The notes under the pieces: generated by a model
Told to the model about the DNA's origin: nothing
Database searches by the model: none
Seen by the model: the letters and a program-made list of their open reading frames with translations, nothing else
Source: Corydoras sp. C115
Lineage: Eukaryota > Chordata > Actinopteri > Siluriformes > Callichthyidae
DNA length: 64,000 nt
Assembly: GCA_019802505.1 (NCBI GenBank)
Contig: JAFMOC010000003.1
Location: forward strand, 9,353,001 to 9,417,000
Reading direction: 5' to 3'
In this document: in pieces, positions 33,482 through 42,429 of the stretch
How the letters are laid out: the number at the start of each line of letters is the position of its first letter
How positions within the stretch are numbered: position 1 is the stretch's first letter
Made by a program: the position numbers and the translations under genes

Positions 33482-33625
33482 CTCAGACAAGCTGGCAGGG
33501 ACACCCTCAGACGAGCTGGCAGGGAAGTCCTCAGAGGAGCTGGTGGGGAAACCCTCAAACGGGCTGATGGGAATGTCTGGCGAGCTTCCAGGGAAGTCCT
33601 CTGAAAAGCTGGTGTGGACCCCCTC
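33482..33625. repeat. 24-bp minisatellite
   Basis: Six imperfect units of the type CTCAGACGAGCTGGCAGGGA plus four bases. Twenty-four is a multiple of three, so each strand encodes an 8-residue repeat; on the minus strand it reads LRVSLPAR-like. It may derive from a retroelement coding repeat. Confidence 0.85.
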
Positions 33626-33699
33626 ACACAATGGGGATGATGTCTGACAGAGACTATAAATGGCTTAAAACACCAAGAGCACACTCTAAACAACTGGAA

Positions 33700-34115
33700 G
33701 CACTCAGGAGCACACACTCTGCAGCAGAACACATTCTGCAGTAGCACCCTTGCTGTACACACTCTGCAGCAGCACACTTGCTGGACACACTCTGCGGTGC
33801 CACTTGCTAGGCACACACTCTGCAGCAGCAACACTTGTTGGGCACACGCCCTGCATCAGCGCACACACTGTGCGCACACTTTGCAACAGCCTACTCACTC
33901 AGCACACTCTCAGCAGCAGCAGCACATTCACTGGGCACACACTATACAGCAGCACACTAGTTGGCCACTCATTCTGCAGCAGCACATGTATTGTGCACGC
34001 ACTCTGCAGCAGCAAAAATAATCGGCATCCTCCCTGCAGCAACAATCTCACTGGGCACACACTCTGCAGCAGCACACTCGCTGGGCAAATATTCTGTAGC
34101 AACACATGAAAGAGA
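33700..34115. repeat. About 30-bp minisatellite, block 1
   Basis: Units of the type CACACTCTGCAGCAGCACAC with TTGCTGGG variants. The order of variant units is the same as in block 2 at 34490-34890, so the two blocks are a duplication rather than independent expansions. Confidence 0.9.
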
Positions 34116-34489
34116 AAGGGCCAAATATTTCCATCTAGTCCCTGTTGTGTGAGGAAATCATACTGTCATGTCTGCCCCTGAGAGTACTACAAATATTTAA
34201 ATGCTAGGTTATTTATGTGCTGCCTATAGATTTCAGCAAAACACTACGGAGAGAAGCAGAACAAATAAAGCAAACAAAGTAAGTGATTATATGCATTATA
34301 AATATATTTACAAATAAAGAACAAAAACACAAAGTGAAACGCTACAAACTAAGGAGCTCCGGAAACAGGTGCCCTTAATATCACAAAAAATTTACAATTT
34401 ACAGTACATTTAGTAGACACTTTTATCAAAACCGAATTGAGAGAACAACACAAGTCAGTAGTTAAGTAAAAATCGGCTACACTATATTG

Positions 34490-34890
34490 TGCTATTCTGC
34501 AGTAACACACTTGCTGTGCACATACTTTGCAGCATCATACTTACTCAGCACGTGTTCTGCAGCAGCACACGCACTGGGCACACACTCTGCAGCAGCAACA
34601 CTTCTGGGCACACACCCTGCTGCAGCACACACACTGGGCACACACTTTGCAGCCTACTCACTCAGCATCCTCCCAGTAGCAGCACACTCACTAGGCACAC
34701 ACTATGCAGCTGCACACTAGTTGGGCACACACTCTGGAGGAGCACACTCACTGTGCAAACACTCTGCAGCAGCACAAATAATCAGCACACTCCCTGCAGC
34801 AACAAACTCATTGGGCATACACTCTGCAGCAACACACTCACTGGAAAAACCCTGCAGCAGCACACTTGCTGGGCACACACCCCCCAAGTG
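34490..34890. repeat. About 30-bp minisatellite, block 2
   Basis: Same units in the same variant order as block 1, including the distinctive GCCTACTCACTCAGCA and AAATAATC(A/G)GCA units. The flank TGCCCTTAATATCACAAAAA also occurs twice (about 34370 and 34938), so the duplicated segment extends beyond the array. Confidence 0.9.
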
Positions 34891-34984
34891 GAACACATCA
34901 AGAAACACTACAAAATAAATAGCCCTGAAAACAAGTGCCCTTAATATCACAAAAACATTTACATTTTACATTACATTTAGTACA

Positions 34985-35065
34985 TGCTAATGCTAAGTGA
35001 CTCAGCCTTACGGACATAGTTGGGAAGACTGTTCCACCATTTAACAGTTTTGAACAATAAGGAGT
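34985..35065 (-). mobile_element. L2 LINE 3'-end fragment
   Basis: The minus strand reads the AAATGGTGGAACAGTCTTCC and CCGTAAGGC wording of the L2 ORF end seen at 59105-59150. Confidence 0.6.
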
Positions 35066-35722
35066 GAGAAAACAAGTGCACTATCACCAGAACAAAAAGG
35101 TATCATGCAGGTATCGATACAACATAATATCATACATAATAAAACAGAACACAAAAAGAACAAAAACTGAACTGCCAGCAAAACAGCAGAACACCAAACA
35201 TGACAGATCTAAATAGGAACAACTCACGTGAGAAGCCAAACTGACATGAGTAAAAGACATGATGTACCACAAAACATAACATAACAGAAATGAACGGAAT
35301 GGATGTTCCCCGCGGACAGTCAAACAAGGAAATATATAGAACATAAAAGGACCACATGATCCTGCCTATTTTTGTGAACACATCTAAATACCAATGACAA
35401 CAAAGAGTTATACAGTGTACATACATAAGCCCAAAATCAGTGTAGCTAAATTTAGTATAAAATATCAGCCAATGTTATTAAGTGGTTAATGATAATTAAA
35501 TCTATTAAAGCTAACATTAGATTATGACTAGTTAAAAATGACTCATTACAAAATGGACTGATTACAGTATATAATTTGCGTAGGGTTCATTAAACATTGT
35601 ATAAACATTAGATGTTGTTTTAGGGTCTGACTGTCAAAGCTTATCAAGGACTGGCTGTGCCATGGGCTCTTGCCAGCAGAGGCTAAGAAGAAAAAATGAG
35701 GCACTGCAAAATACAAATAGCA
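35066..35722. other. No recognised gene
   Basis: AT-rich; the open frames are short and show no family motif. Confidence 0.4.
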
Positions 35723-35723
35723 G

Positions 35724-35742
35724 ACACACACACACACACACA

Positions 35743-35800
<58 letters not shown>
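35724..35800. repeat. (CA)n microsatellite
   Basis: CA run of about 38 units with one CT interruption. Confidence 0.95.
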
Positions 35801-35804
<4 letters not shown>

Positions 35805-36453
35805 CACGTTGACTGCTGGAAGCCAGACAATTAAAGCGATGGAGGACAGGCACATTTGCATACATATTAAAGTGAGGCTGTTAGAGAAGAGAAAAGAGGG
35901 AGCAGGAGAGGGGGGTGAGATGGAAAGAAAGGCAGAGGGAGAGATGGAAGCAGGCGAGAGGAAAAGGGAGGGAGTGACTAGCATATGTGTGAGCCCTTCT
36001 CATAGATCTTTTCCATCAAAACACACAGAGCCCCGCCTTTGACTGCGCATAAATCTGCATGCGTTTAGCTAGTGCACTCACTTCGGGTACTGAGGGGAAA
36101 CTAGTGGACAAACATTGGAGAAGAACCGAGAAGGACAGAGGTGGCACAGCAGTGAACTAGTAGCATTTATTTTTTTGTGTTGCAAAGACAAAAGAATTTA
36201 CTTTATAATATCAGATGGATTTTCCTTTGGGGTATGTGTTACAGTAGCTTAATAATAATATTAAAAGTCAAGTGAGAATTTTGTGTAGGTTTAAGAATGT
36301 TTGAATTTTGAAACATTTCTTGCATTCTAAAGTTTGCTTGACCAACCAAATCTAAACACACACATACAACTGGTTCCTTAAGAGCTGTGTTTAAATCAGA
36401 GCACATCGTAATACAGCACAGATACTGCAGTTTCTATCAGATCATAAATATTC

Positions 36454-36790
36454 ATTCATTCATTATCTCCCGCTTTATCCTTATTAGGGTCGCGGTGGGG
36501 TTCCCCATGCCCATCCAGGGGAGAACGTCTCGGGCGCTGGGCAGATAGACACAGGACAGTGCGTTAATCCATCGCCCATTCACTCACACAGACACACTCT
36601 ATATGGGGCAATTTTGAGAATTCAATTGACTTGATCCATGTTTTTGGACTGTGGGAGGAAACCAGAGAACCCGGAGGAAACCCACGCAGACACGGGGAGA
36701 ACATGGAAACTCCACCCAGATGGGGATTCGAACCGGGAATCCCTAGCGCTGAGAGGCGAACATGCTAACCACTAAGCCACTGTGCCGCCG
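36454..36790 (-). mobile_element. Full SINE
   Basis: Well preserved: the minus strand has GGCGGCACAGTGGCTTAGTG, the A-box, the B-box GGTTCGAATCC, the body and an AATG tail. The head abuts an AAT trinucleotide array, which hides any target duplication. Confidence 0.9.
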
Positions 36791-36810
36791 ATAATAAATT
36801 AATAATAATA

Positions 36811-36841
<31 letters not shown>

Positions 36842-36842
36842 T
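36784..36842. repeat. (AAT)n microsatellite
   Basis: Imperfect ATA/AAT trinucleotide run. Confidence 0.9.
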
Positions 36843-37494
36843 AATGAAAGCCCATTGTCTTGGATTTCATGCTGCAAACCTAGCTTCATGAGGCTTACCT
36901 ACAACCCATGATACTTAATATAACCTGCTTCAAAATGTGAAATACATGACCAAAAATATTTGCACATATCTATTTAGGCTTAGTTTTAAAATGAACAATG
37001 CTTATGCTAGTGCATACATCATAAACATGGTAGACTGTTAATAGCTTCTATGTACAGCAGTACTTTACAACTGAATGTTCTAACTAAACGTTTCCCGTAA
37101 ACTCCTCACCTGTTTGCCTCATGTGGAATTAGCACAGCAGAACAAAAGGAGGAGTAAATGAAGGGCATTAGTCATGTGGTAATTCTCACTCGGTTTTTTT
37201 TTGTTTTTTTTTTTTCGTTTTTTTGCATTAATTGCCCCTAATCTTTAGTATGGGCTTTAAGAAAATAATAATGATATTGCTGAGGAAGATATCTCCTGTT
37301 GATTAGAAGTAAAGAAAGAGAAAATCGTGAAATTGTTATCACTGTAAAACATCTAAAAATCACCCTAAAACTTCAGCATAAACATCAGCCTAAGATATAG
37401 TCAGTTATACCAGACTGTGTATAAATTACGTGTTTTTCCGTATGGGAAAAAATAGCTTTAATGTATGGCCACTCCCAGAACAAAACAATATGAA
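36843..37494. other. No recognised gene
   Basis: AT-rich DNA with a T-rich run near 37193-37224. Confidence 0.45.
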
Positions 37495-37880
37495 ATGACA
37501 TATCTCCATTGGCTCTCTGTAGCTGCTCAAATTCATTTCTGGATCTGCCCCCTCTTACCTTCATTCTATCTTTTCAAAATACGCACCAGCTCGTTCACTT
37601 CGCTCTAGTGATGATTGTCGATGAATGGTGGAACCATCTTCCCAACTCTGTCTGGAAGGCAGAGTCACTTGCCATTTTAAGAAACTACTGAAGACATATT
37701 TTTAACAAACACTTGTTATAGCAAAAAAAAAAAAAAAAAAAACGAGGGGGGGTGCAGGATCAGATAACGATCAGGTTTAATACTTCTACAGTGTAGCTGG
37801 TTTTCTTCACAACTACTGACTTGTGTTGTTCTCATTTGTAAGTCGCTTTGGATAAAAGCATCTGCTAAATGCCATTGAAG
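37495..37880 (+). mobile_element. L2 LINE, 3' end with internal deletion
   Basis: Matches the end of the LINE at 56853-59386: TTGGCTCTCTGTAGCTGCTC, CTTTTCAAAATACGCACC, GATGATTGTCGATGAATGGTGG (internal deletion here), then an A-run, and the conserved terminus TAAGTCGCTTTGGATAAAAG followed by CATCTGCTAAATG. It is strongly 5'-truncated. Confidence 0.88.
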
Positions 37881-37933
37881 GGGATGGAAGGCCTGTTTTG
37901 TTTTAACTTTTATATAAATAAATTATAGTTTTA

Positions 37934-37937
<4 letters not shown>

Positions 37938-38004
<67 letters not shown>

Positions 38005-38022
38005 ATATATATATATATATGC
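37938..38022. repeat. (TA)n microsatellite
   Basis: TA run of about 40 units with one GTG interruption. Confidence 0.95.
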
Positions 38023-38148
38023 TGGTCAATGAAGTTCTCAATTTTACTCTATACGCTCAGTATAGTGTAGACTATAGGTGTCAAACTCAATGCCCACAGG
38101 CCATATCTGGCCAGTAAGAAATCATTTTACATTGATATATTATTATTG

Positions 38149-38520
38149 GGGTGGCACGCTGGCTTAGTGGTTAGCACGTTTGCCTCTCAGCACTAGGGAT
38201 TCCCAGTTCGAATCCCCATCTGTGTGGAGTTTCCATGTTCTCCCCGTGTCCGCGTGGGTTTCCTCCGGTTTCCTCCGGTTTCCTCCCACAATCCAAAAAC
38301 ATGGATCAAGGTCAATTGAGTTCTCCAAATTGCCCCATGTAGAGTGTGTTTGTGTGCGTGTCTGTGTGTGTGAGTGGGTGCCCAGCAATAGATTGGCACC
38401 CTGTCCTGGGAGTATCTGCCCAGCGCCCAAAACGTTCTCCCCTGGTTTGGCATGGGGGGAACCCCCCCCCCCACGACCCTAATATAGGATAGCGGAAGAT
38501 AATGAATGAATGAATGAATA
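38149..38520 (+). mobile_element. Full SINE
   Basis: GGGGTGGCACGCTGGCTTAG head, A-box TAGTGGTTAGC, B-box-like AGTTCGAATCC, body, poly-C variant near 38463, and an AATG tail. A short internal duplication (GGTTTCCTCC twice, 38262-38285) is private to this copy. Confidence 0.9.
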
Positions 38521-38821
38521 TTTTAAATTTGTATGATTTAGACGAGAACATTTTTATGGAGAGCAGAAATGTTTAAAGATAAAAATATAGTTTAAAGATC
38601 ATTTAAAAAATATATTTTTTCAAAAATGGCCCAAGAGCAAAGAAAACTGAATGTTTTCATTTGTTATTTTTTCTTTAGTGGAAAAGCATAAATTTTTGCA
38701 CCATGTTCATAGTTGTAACTTTTATTATTTTGACAAGAAATATGTTTATTGAAAAATAAATGAAAAATAAATGGAAACTGATCCCATGTTTGCAGATAAT
38801 TTATCCCAATGGGAGCATATA

Positions 38822-39034
38822 CAGTGGGTTGCAAAAGTATTCATACCCCTTGAACTTTTCCATATTTTGTCACATTACAACCACAAACATAAATATATTT
38901 CACTGGAATTTAATGTGAAAGACCAACACAAAGTGGTATACAATTGTGAAGTGGAAGGAAAATTATACATGAATCAACATTTTTTTTACAAATAAAAAAC
39001 TGAAAAGTGCGACGTGCAAAAGTATTCAGCCCCC
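38822..39034 (+). repeat. Left terminal inverted repeat of Tc1 copy B
   Basis: 213 bp, outer CAGTGGGTTGCAAAAGTATT and inner GTGCAAAAGTATTCAGCCCC ends. Confidence 0.94.
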
Positions 39035-39192
39035 TTTTCCCTGAGTGCAATCAATTGCATTCAGAAGTTGCCTGATGAGTGCTAATGACTCAAAAGGGTC
39101 CTCCTGTGTGTAATATAATCTCAGTACAAATACAGCTGCTCCGTGACGGCCTCAGATGTTGGTTAAGAGAATATTGGGGAGCAAACAGCGTC

Positions 39193-40212
39193 ATGAAGTC
39201 CAAAGAACACACCAGACAGGTTAGGAATATGGTTTTGGAGAAGTTTAAAGCAGGCTTAGGTTATAAAAAGATTTCCAAAGCTTTGAACATCTCACGGAGC
39301 ACTGTTCAATCCATCATCCGGAAATGGAAAGAGTATGGCACCACAGTAAACCTGCCAAGACAAGGCCGTCCACCTAAACTTACAGGCCGAACAAGGAGAT
39401 CACTGATCAGAGAGGCAGCCAAGAGGCCCATGGTGACTCTGGATGAAATGCAGAGAGCCACAGCTCAGGTGGGGGAAACTGTCCACAGGACAACAATTAG
39501 TCGTGCACTACACAAATGTGGTCTTTATGGAAGAGTGGCAAGGAGAAAGCCATTGTTAAAAGAAAACCATAAGAAGTCCCGTTTGCAGTTTGCCAGAAGC
39601 CATGTTGAGGACACAGCAAACATGTGGAAGAAGGTGCTTTGGTCAGACGAGACCAAAATTGAACTTTTTGGCCACAATGCAAAACGCTATGTGTGGCGGA
39701 GAAATAACACTGCACATCACTCTGAAAACACCATCCCCACTGTCAAATATGGTGGTGGCAGCATCATGCTCTGGGGGTGCTTCTCTTCAGCAGGGACCGG
39801 GAAGTTGGTCAAAGTTGATGGGAAGATGGATGGAGCCAAATACAGGGCAATCTTGGAAGAAAACCTGTTGGAGTCAGCAAAAGATTTGAGACTGGGGCGG
39901 AGGTTCACCTTCCAGCAGGACAACGACCCTAAACATAAAGCCAGAGCTACAATGGAGTGGTTTAAAAAAAAGAATATTCATGTGTTAGAATGGCCCAGTC
40001 AAAGTCCAGACCTAAACCCAATTGAGAATTTGTGGCAAGATCTCAAAACTGCTGTTCACAAACGCTCTCCATCCAATCTGACTGAGCTTGAGCTGTTTTG
40101 CAAGGAGGAATGGGCAAGAATTTCAGTCACTAGATGTGCAAAGCTGGTGGAGACATACCCTAAAAGACTTGCAGCTGTAATTGCAGCAAAAGGTGGCTCC
40201 ACAAAGTATTGA
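39193..40212 (+). CDS. Tc1-type transposase, full length
   Basis: 339 residues from the ATG before KSKEHTRQVRN to GGSTKY, the normal Tc1 length. Residues 1-110 are the bipartite paired-like DNA-binding region with two helix-turn-helix segments (KISKALNISRSTVQSIIRKW; later TTISRALHKCGLY). A basic GRPPKLTGRTRR hook joins them. The catalytic triad is Asp152, Asp243 and Glu278 with DD34E spacing, and a Gly-rich YGGGS box lies near 186. It binds the terminal repeats and moves DNA by cut-and-paste at TA sites. Compared with copy A it has Gly for Arg in LYGRVARR and Arg for Trp in RLGRRF. Whether it is active cannot be told from sequence alone. Confidence 0.95.
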   Translation: MKSKEHTRQVRNMVLEKFKAGLGYKKISKALNISRSTVQSIIRKWKEYGTTVNLPRQGRPPKLTGRTRRSLIREAAKRPMVTLDEMQRATAQVGETVHRTTISRALHKCGLYGRVARRKPLLKENHKKSRLQFARSHVEDTANMWKKVLWSDETKIELFGHNAKRYVWRRNNTAHHSENTIPTVKYGGGSIMLWGCFSSAGTGKLVKVDGKMDGAKYRAILEENLLESAKDLRLGRRFTFQQDNDPKHKARATMEWFKKKNIHVLEWPSQSPDLNPIENLWQDLKTAVHKRSPSNLTELELFCKEEWARISVTRCAKLVETYPKRLAAVIAAKGGSTKY

Positions 40213-40217
40213 CTCAG

Positions 40218-40430
40218 GGGGGCTGAATACTTTTGCACGTCGCACTTTTCAGTTTTTTATTTGTAAAAAAAATGTTGATTCATGTATAATTTTCCTTCCA
40301 CTTCACAATTGTATACCACTTTGTGTTGGTCTTTCACATTAAATTCCAGTGAAATATATTTATGTTTGTGGTTGTAATGTGACAAAATATGGAAAAGTTC
40401 AAGGGGTATGAATACTTTTGCAACCCACTG
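40218..40430 (-). repeat. Right terminal inverted repeat of Tc1 copy B
   Basis: Inverted match to the left repeat; ends CAACCCACTG next to TA. Confidence 0.94.
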
Positions 40431-40645
40431 TATATAAAACAGAAGTGGTTCTAGTACCTTTAGCTCCTTTTATTCCACAATCTGTCCCTCTCCAGCATTA
40501 GGTGTTCCAGATTATATAGTCTACAAACAATGTATGAAAATAATCAACATCCATCACGTCGGCTCCACCTAAGATGGCATACATAAACACTGAGCCATTT
40601 CTGCATCCAGTCCAGTGAAAGATTAATGTATGAATGAAATTGAAT

Positions 40646-40800
40646 TGTTACGATCAGCCAATGCCACGGCTTCAGAGGACAGAGTCTGAGCTGTAAGTGG
40701 TTCAATTGCAGTCTTTAATGCAGAAGACACCTGTTGAAATCAGCCACAGATATGACATGATGTAAACATAACATAATCAATATTCCAAAAAACACAGGGA
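40646..40800 (-). repeat. LTR-end-like repeat, copy 1
   Basis: Begins TGTTACGATCAGCCAATGCC and holds GCAGTCTTTAATGCAGAAGA. It is a direct match to 45961-46110. On the minus strand this reads ATTAAAG (a possible polyadenylation signal) and then ends in ...CA, as the R-U5 end of an LTR would. The two copies flank the gypsy element at 40947-45686. Confidence 0.5.
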
Positions 40801-40946
40801 AGGATAGATAAATTTTAGATGCCTTGATAAGCTTGAAATGTGTAAAAAGCATGTATTAATTCTCTTAATTCATGGGTGTGTTTTGGGCATAATTTGCAAT
40901 AAACCAATGTCATTTGTACTACAGAGAAGCCTATGATTGACATGGT

Positions 40947-41421
40947 TGTTTTGGTCACGTGGTGTGGGTTGGTTTGTTTTGGTCACGTGGTGTGGGTTTG
41001 TTCTGTGTTCACGCCCCCCGTAATCACACGCACCTGAGCACTATTATCGGTTGGCTATTTATACCCCGCACGCCCTCTCGTCTCCGCCAGTTTGTCTTGT
41101 GCCCAGCCTTGTCTAGCCAAGATACTACCAGCCCTCTGTTACTCTGTTACCTTGCCCGTGTTTGCTGTTTTTGTGTTTTGTGTGTGCAGCTCGCCCCGCC
41201 GTCTTCACTACGTCGAGTGCACTTCCCCAGTCTCCTGGACCGTTTGTACTCCTTCCCGCCTACGTCATCACCGCTCGCCCTGTATCACCGATCCTACGTT
41301 GTGTGTTTGTCTACGCCTCGTTATTTGTTGGAACAATAAATCGTTGTTTGAGACTGTACTCACGTCTGCGCTCATATCTCCGAGTAGCGAATCCACCTCG
41401 CCCGGTCTCACGACCTCAACA
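40947..41421 (+). repeat. 5' LTR of gypsy element 1
   Basis: About 475 bp from TGTTTTGGTCACG to CCTCAACA. U3 has a 30-bp tandem pair (TTGGTCACGTGGTGTGGGT twice) and CTATTTATACCCC as a TATA box near 41056. The polyadenylation signal AATAAA is near 41335. The left boundary is inferred from the TG start and the near-duplicate flank. Confidence 0.8.
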
Positions 41422-41436
41422 TTACAAACTGGCCTT

Positions 41437-42429
41437 ATGGATACCTCGGAGCGACGCGCTGCCGCACCGGAGCCGGCACAGCCACCACCAGCCGGACAAC
41501 AGCATGATCCGCGGCTCGATGTTCTGTACAGTCGCCAGGAGGGACTAGCTGATCTGGTGAGCCAGCTATCGCTACAGCTGCAGTCCGCGCTCGCCGCGCT
41601 GCCCACAGCTTCCGCACCAGTGACCCCACCGTTGAGCCAGGTACCTGACCCGCCGCCCGCGGTGGTTTCACGTTCCGACGGGACTGCCGTTCTCCCGGAA
41701 CCCTATGGGGGGGATCTTCAACGTTGTCGGGGATTCCTCTTCCAATGCCAGCTGTACTTTAGCATTCGTCCTGCGTGTTTCCCCACGGACGCCCACAAGA
41801 TCGCCTTTGTGATCGGGCTTCTACGGGGACGCGCGCTCAGCTGGGCAGAGGCGGCACAGGGGTTGGTATCTCCGTTGGGGTCATCCTACGCTTCGTTCCT
41901 GGAGAAGTTTCGTTCTGTGTTCGATCGTCCCGACAACTCTGAAGATATCGAGACTCGCCTGCTCACAGTACGTCAGGGAGCTCGTTCTGTGGCGGAGTTC
42001 GCCGTTGAGTTTCAGACACTCGCCGCGGAGTCGGGATGGTGTGAGCGCTCACTCCGCGGCGTGTTCCGCCACGCTCTGAACGAACGGATACGGGACGAAC
42101 TCGCGACCCGCGACCGGCCTGAGGCTCTCCAGGAACTAATAAACCTCGCAATACGCATTGACGGACGTCTGAGCCTGCGCCGCCGAGAACGCCAAGCCCG
42201 GGACCAGGTCAGTGCCACCGCACCGCCCCGTGCCTCACCAGTGTCTGCGAGGGGCATCACCCAGCCCGAGCAGCTTGAAGGGGTCGAGCCGATGCAGCTG
42301 GGACGCACCACTCTGGCCCCAGAAGTCCGTAGCCACCGTAAGGACCGGGGGCTGTGCTTCTATTGTGGGGAAGGGAGCCACCAGCTACCAGACTGCCCGG
42401 TTCGCCCAAAAGACCTGACTCGGCAGTAG
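41437..42429 (+). CDS. Gypsy gag polyprotein
   Basis: 330 residues from the first ATG after the LTR. It has a Pro/Ala-rich N-terminus and a capsid region (residues about 85-250) with the retrotransposon-gag wording ALSWAEAAQGLVSPLGSSYA, FLEKFRSVFDRPD and VAEFAVEFQTLAAESGW. A single CCHC zinc knuckle CFYCGEGSHQLPDC lies near residue 309. It packages element RNA into particles. The pol frame overlaps its end in the -1 frame. The reading is intact. Confidence 0.93.
   Translation: MDTSERRAAAPEPAQPPPAGQQHDPRLDVLYSRQEGLADLVSQLSLQLQSALAALPTASAPVTPPLSQVPDPPPAVVSRSDGTAVLPEPYGGDLQRCRGFLFQCQLYFSIRPACFPTDAHKIAFVIGLLRGRALSWAEAAQGLVSPLGSSYASFLEKFRSVFDRPDNSEDIETRLLTVRQGARSVAEFAVEFQTLAAESGWCERSLRGVFRHALNERIRDELATRDRPEALQELINLAIRIDGRLSLRRRERQARDQVSATAPPRASPVSARGITQPEQLEGVEPMQLGRTTLAPEVRSHRKDRGLCFYCGEGSHQLPDCPVRPKDLTRQ
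42405..42411 (+). promoter_or_regulatory. Putative -1 ribosomal frameshift site, CCCAAAA
   Basis: The heptamer has the X-XXY-YYZ form in the gag frame (C CCA AAA) and lies 15 bases before the gag stop, inside the overlap with pol. A -1 slip here joins gag to pol. Elements of this group are known to use -1 frameshifting. The downstream structure was not evaluated. Confidence 0.6.

Larger units (their letters stand above)
38822..40430 (+). mobile_element. Tc1-like transposon, copy B (structurally complete)
   Basis: 1609 bp with 213-bp inverted repeats at 38822-39034 and 40218-40430 that match nearly perfectly, and TA on both sides (38820-38821, 40431-40432). It encodes an uninterrupted 339-codon transposase. 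All parts expected of an autonomous Tc1 element are present. It is nearly identical to copy A 24 kb away in the same orientation. Confidence 0.97.

Noticed and set aside
33750..34944. His/Ser/Thr-rich open frames of 119 and 151 codons
   Set aside because: They are translations of the 30-bp minisatellite and are open in more than one frame.
35662..36042. 126-codon frame through the CA array and purine-rich DNA
   Set aside because: Most of it is Thr-His repeat from the microsatellite and Glu/Lys/Arg from a purine run; no protein family.
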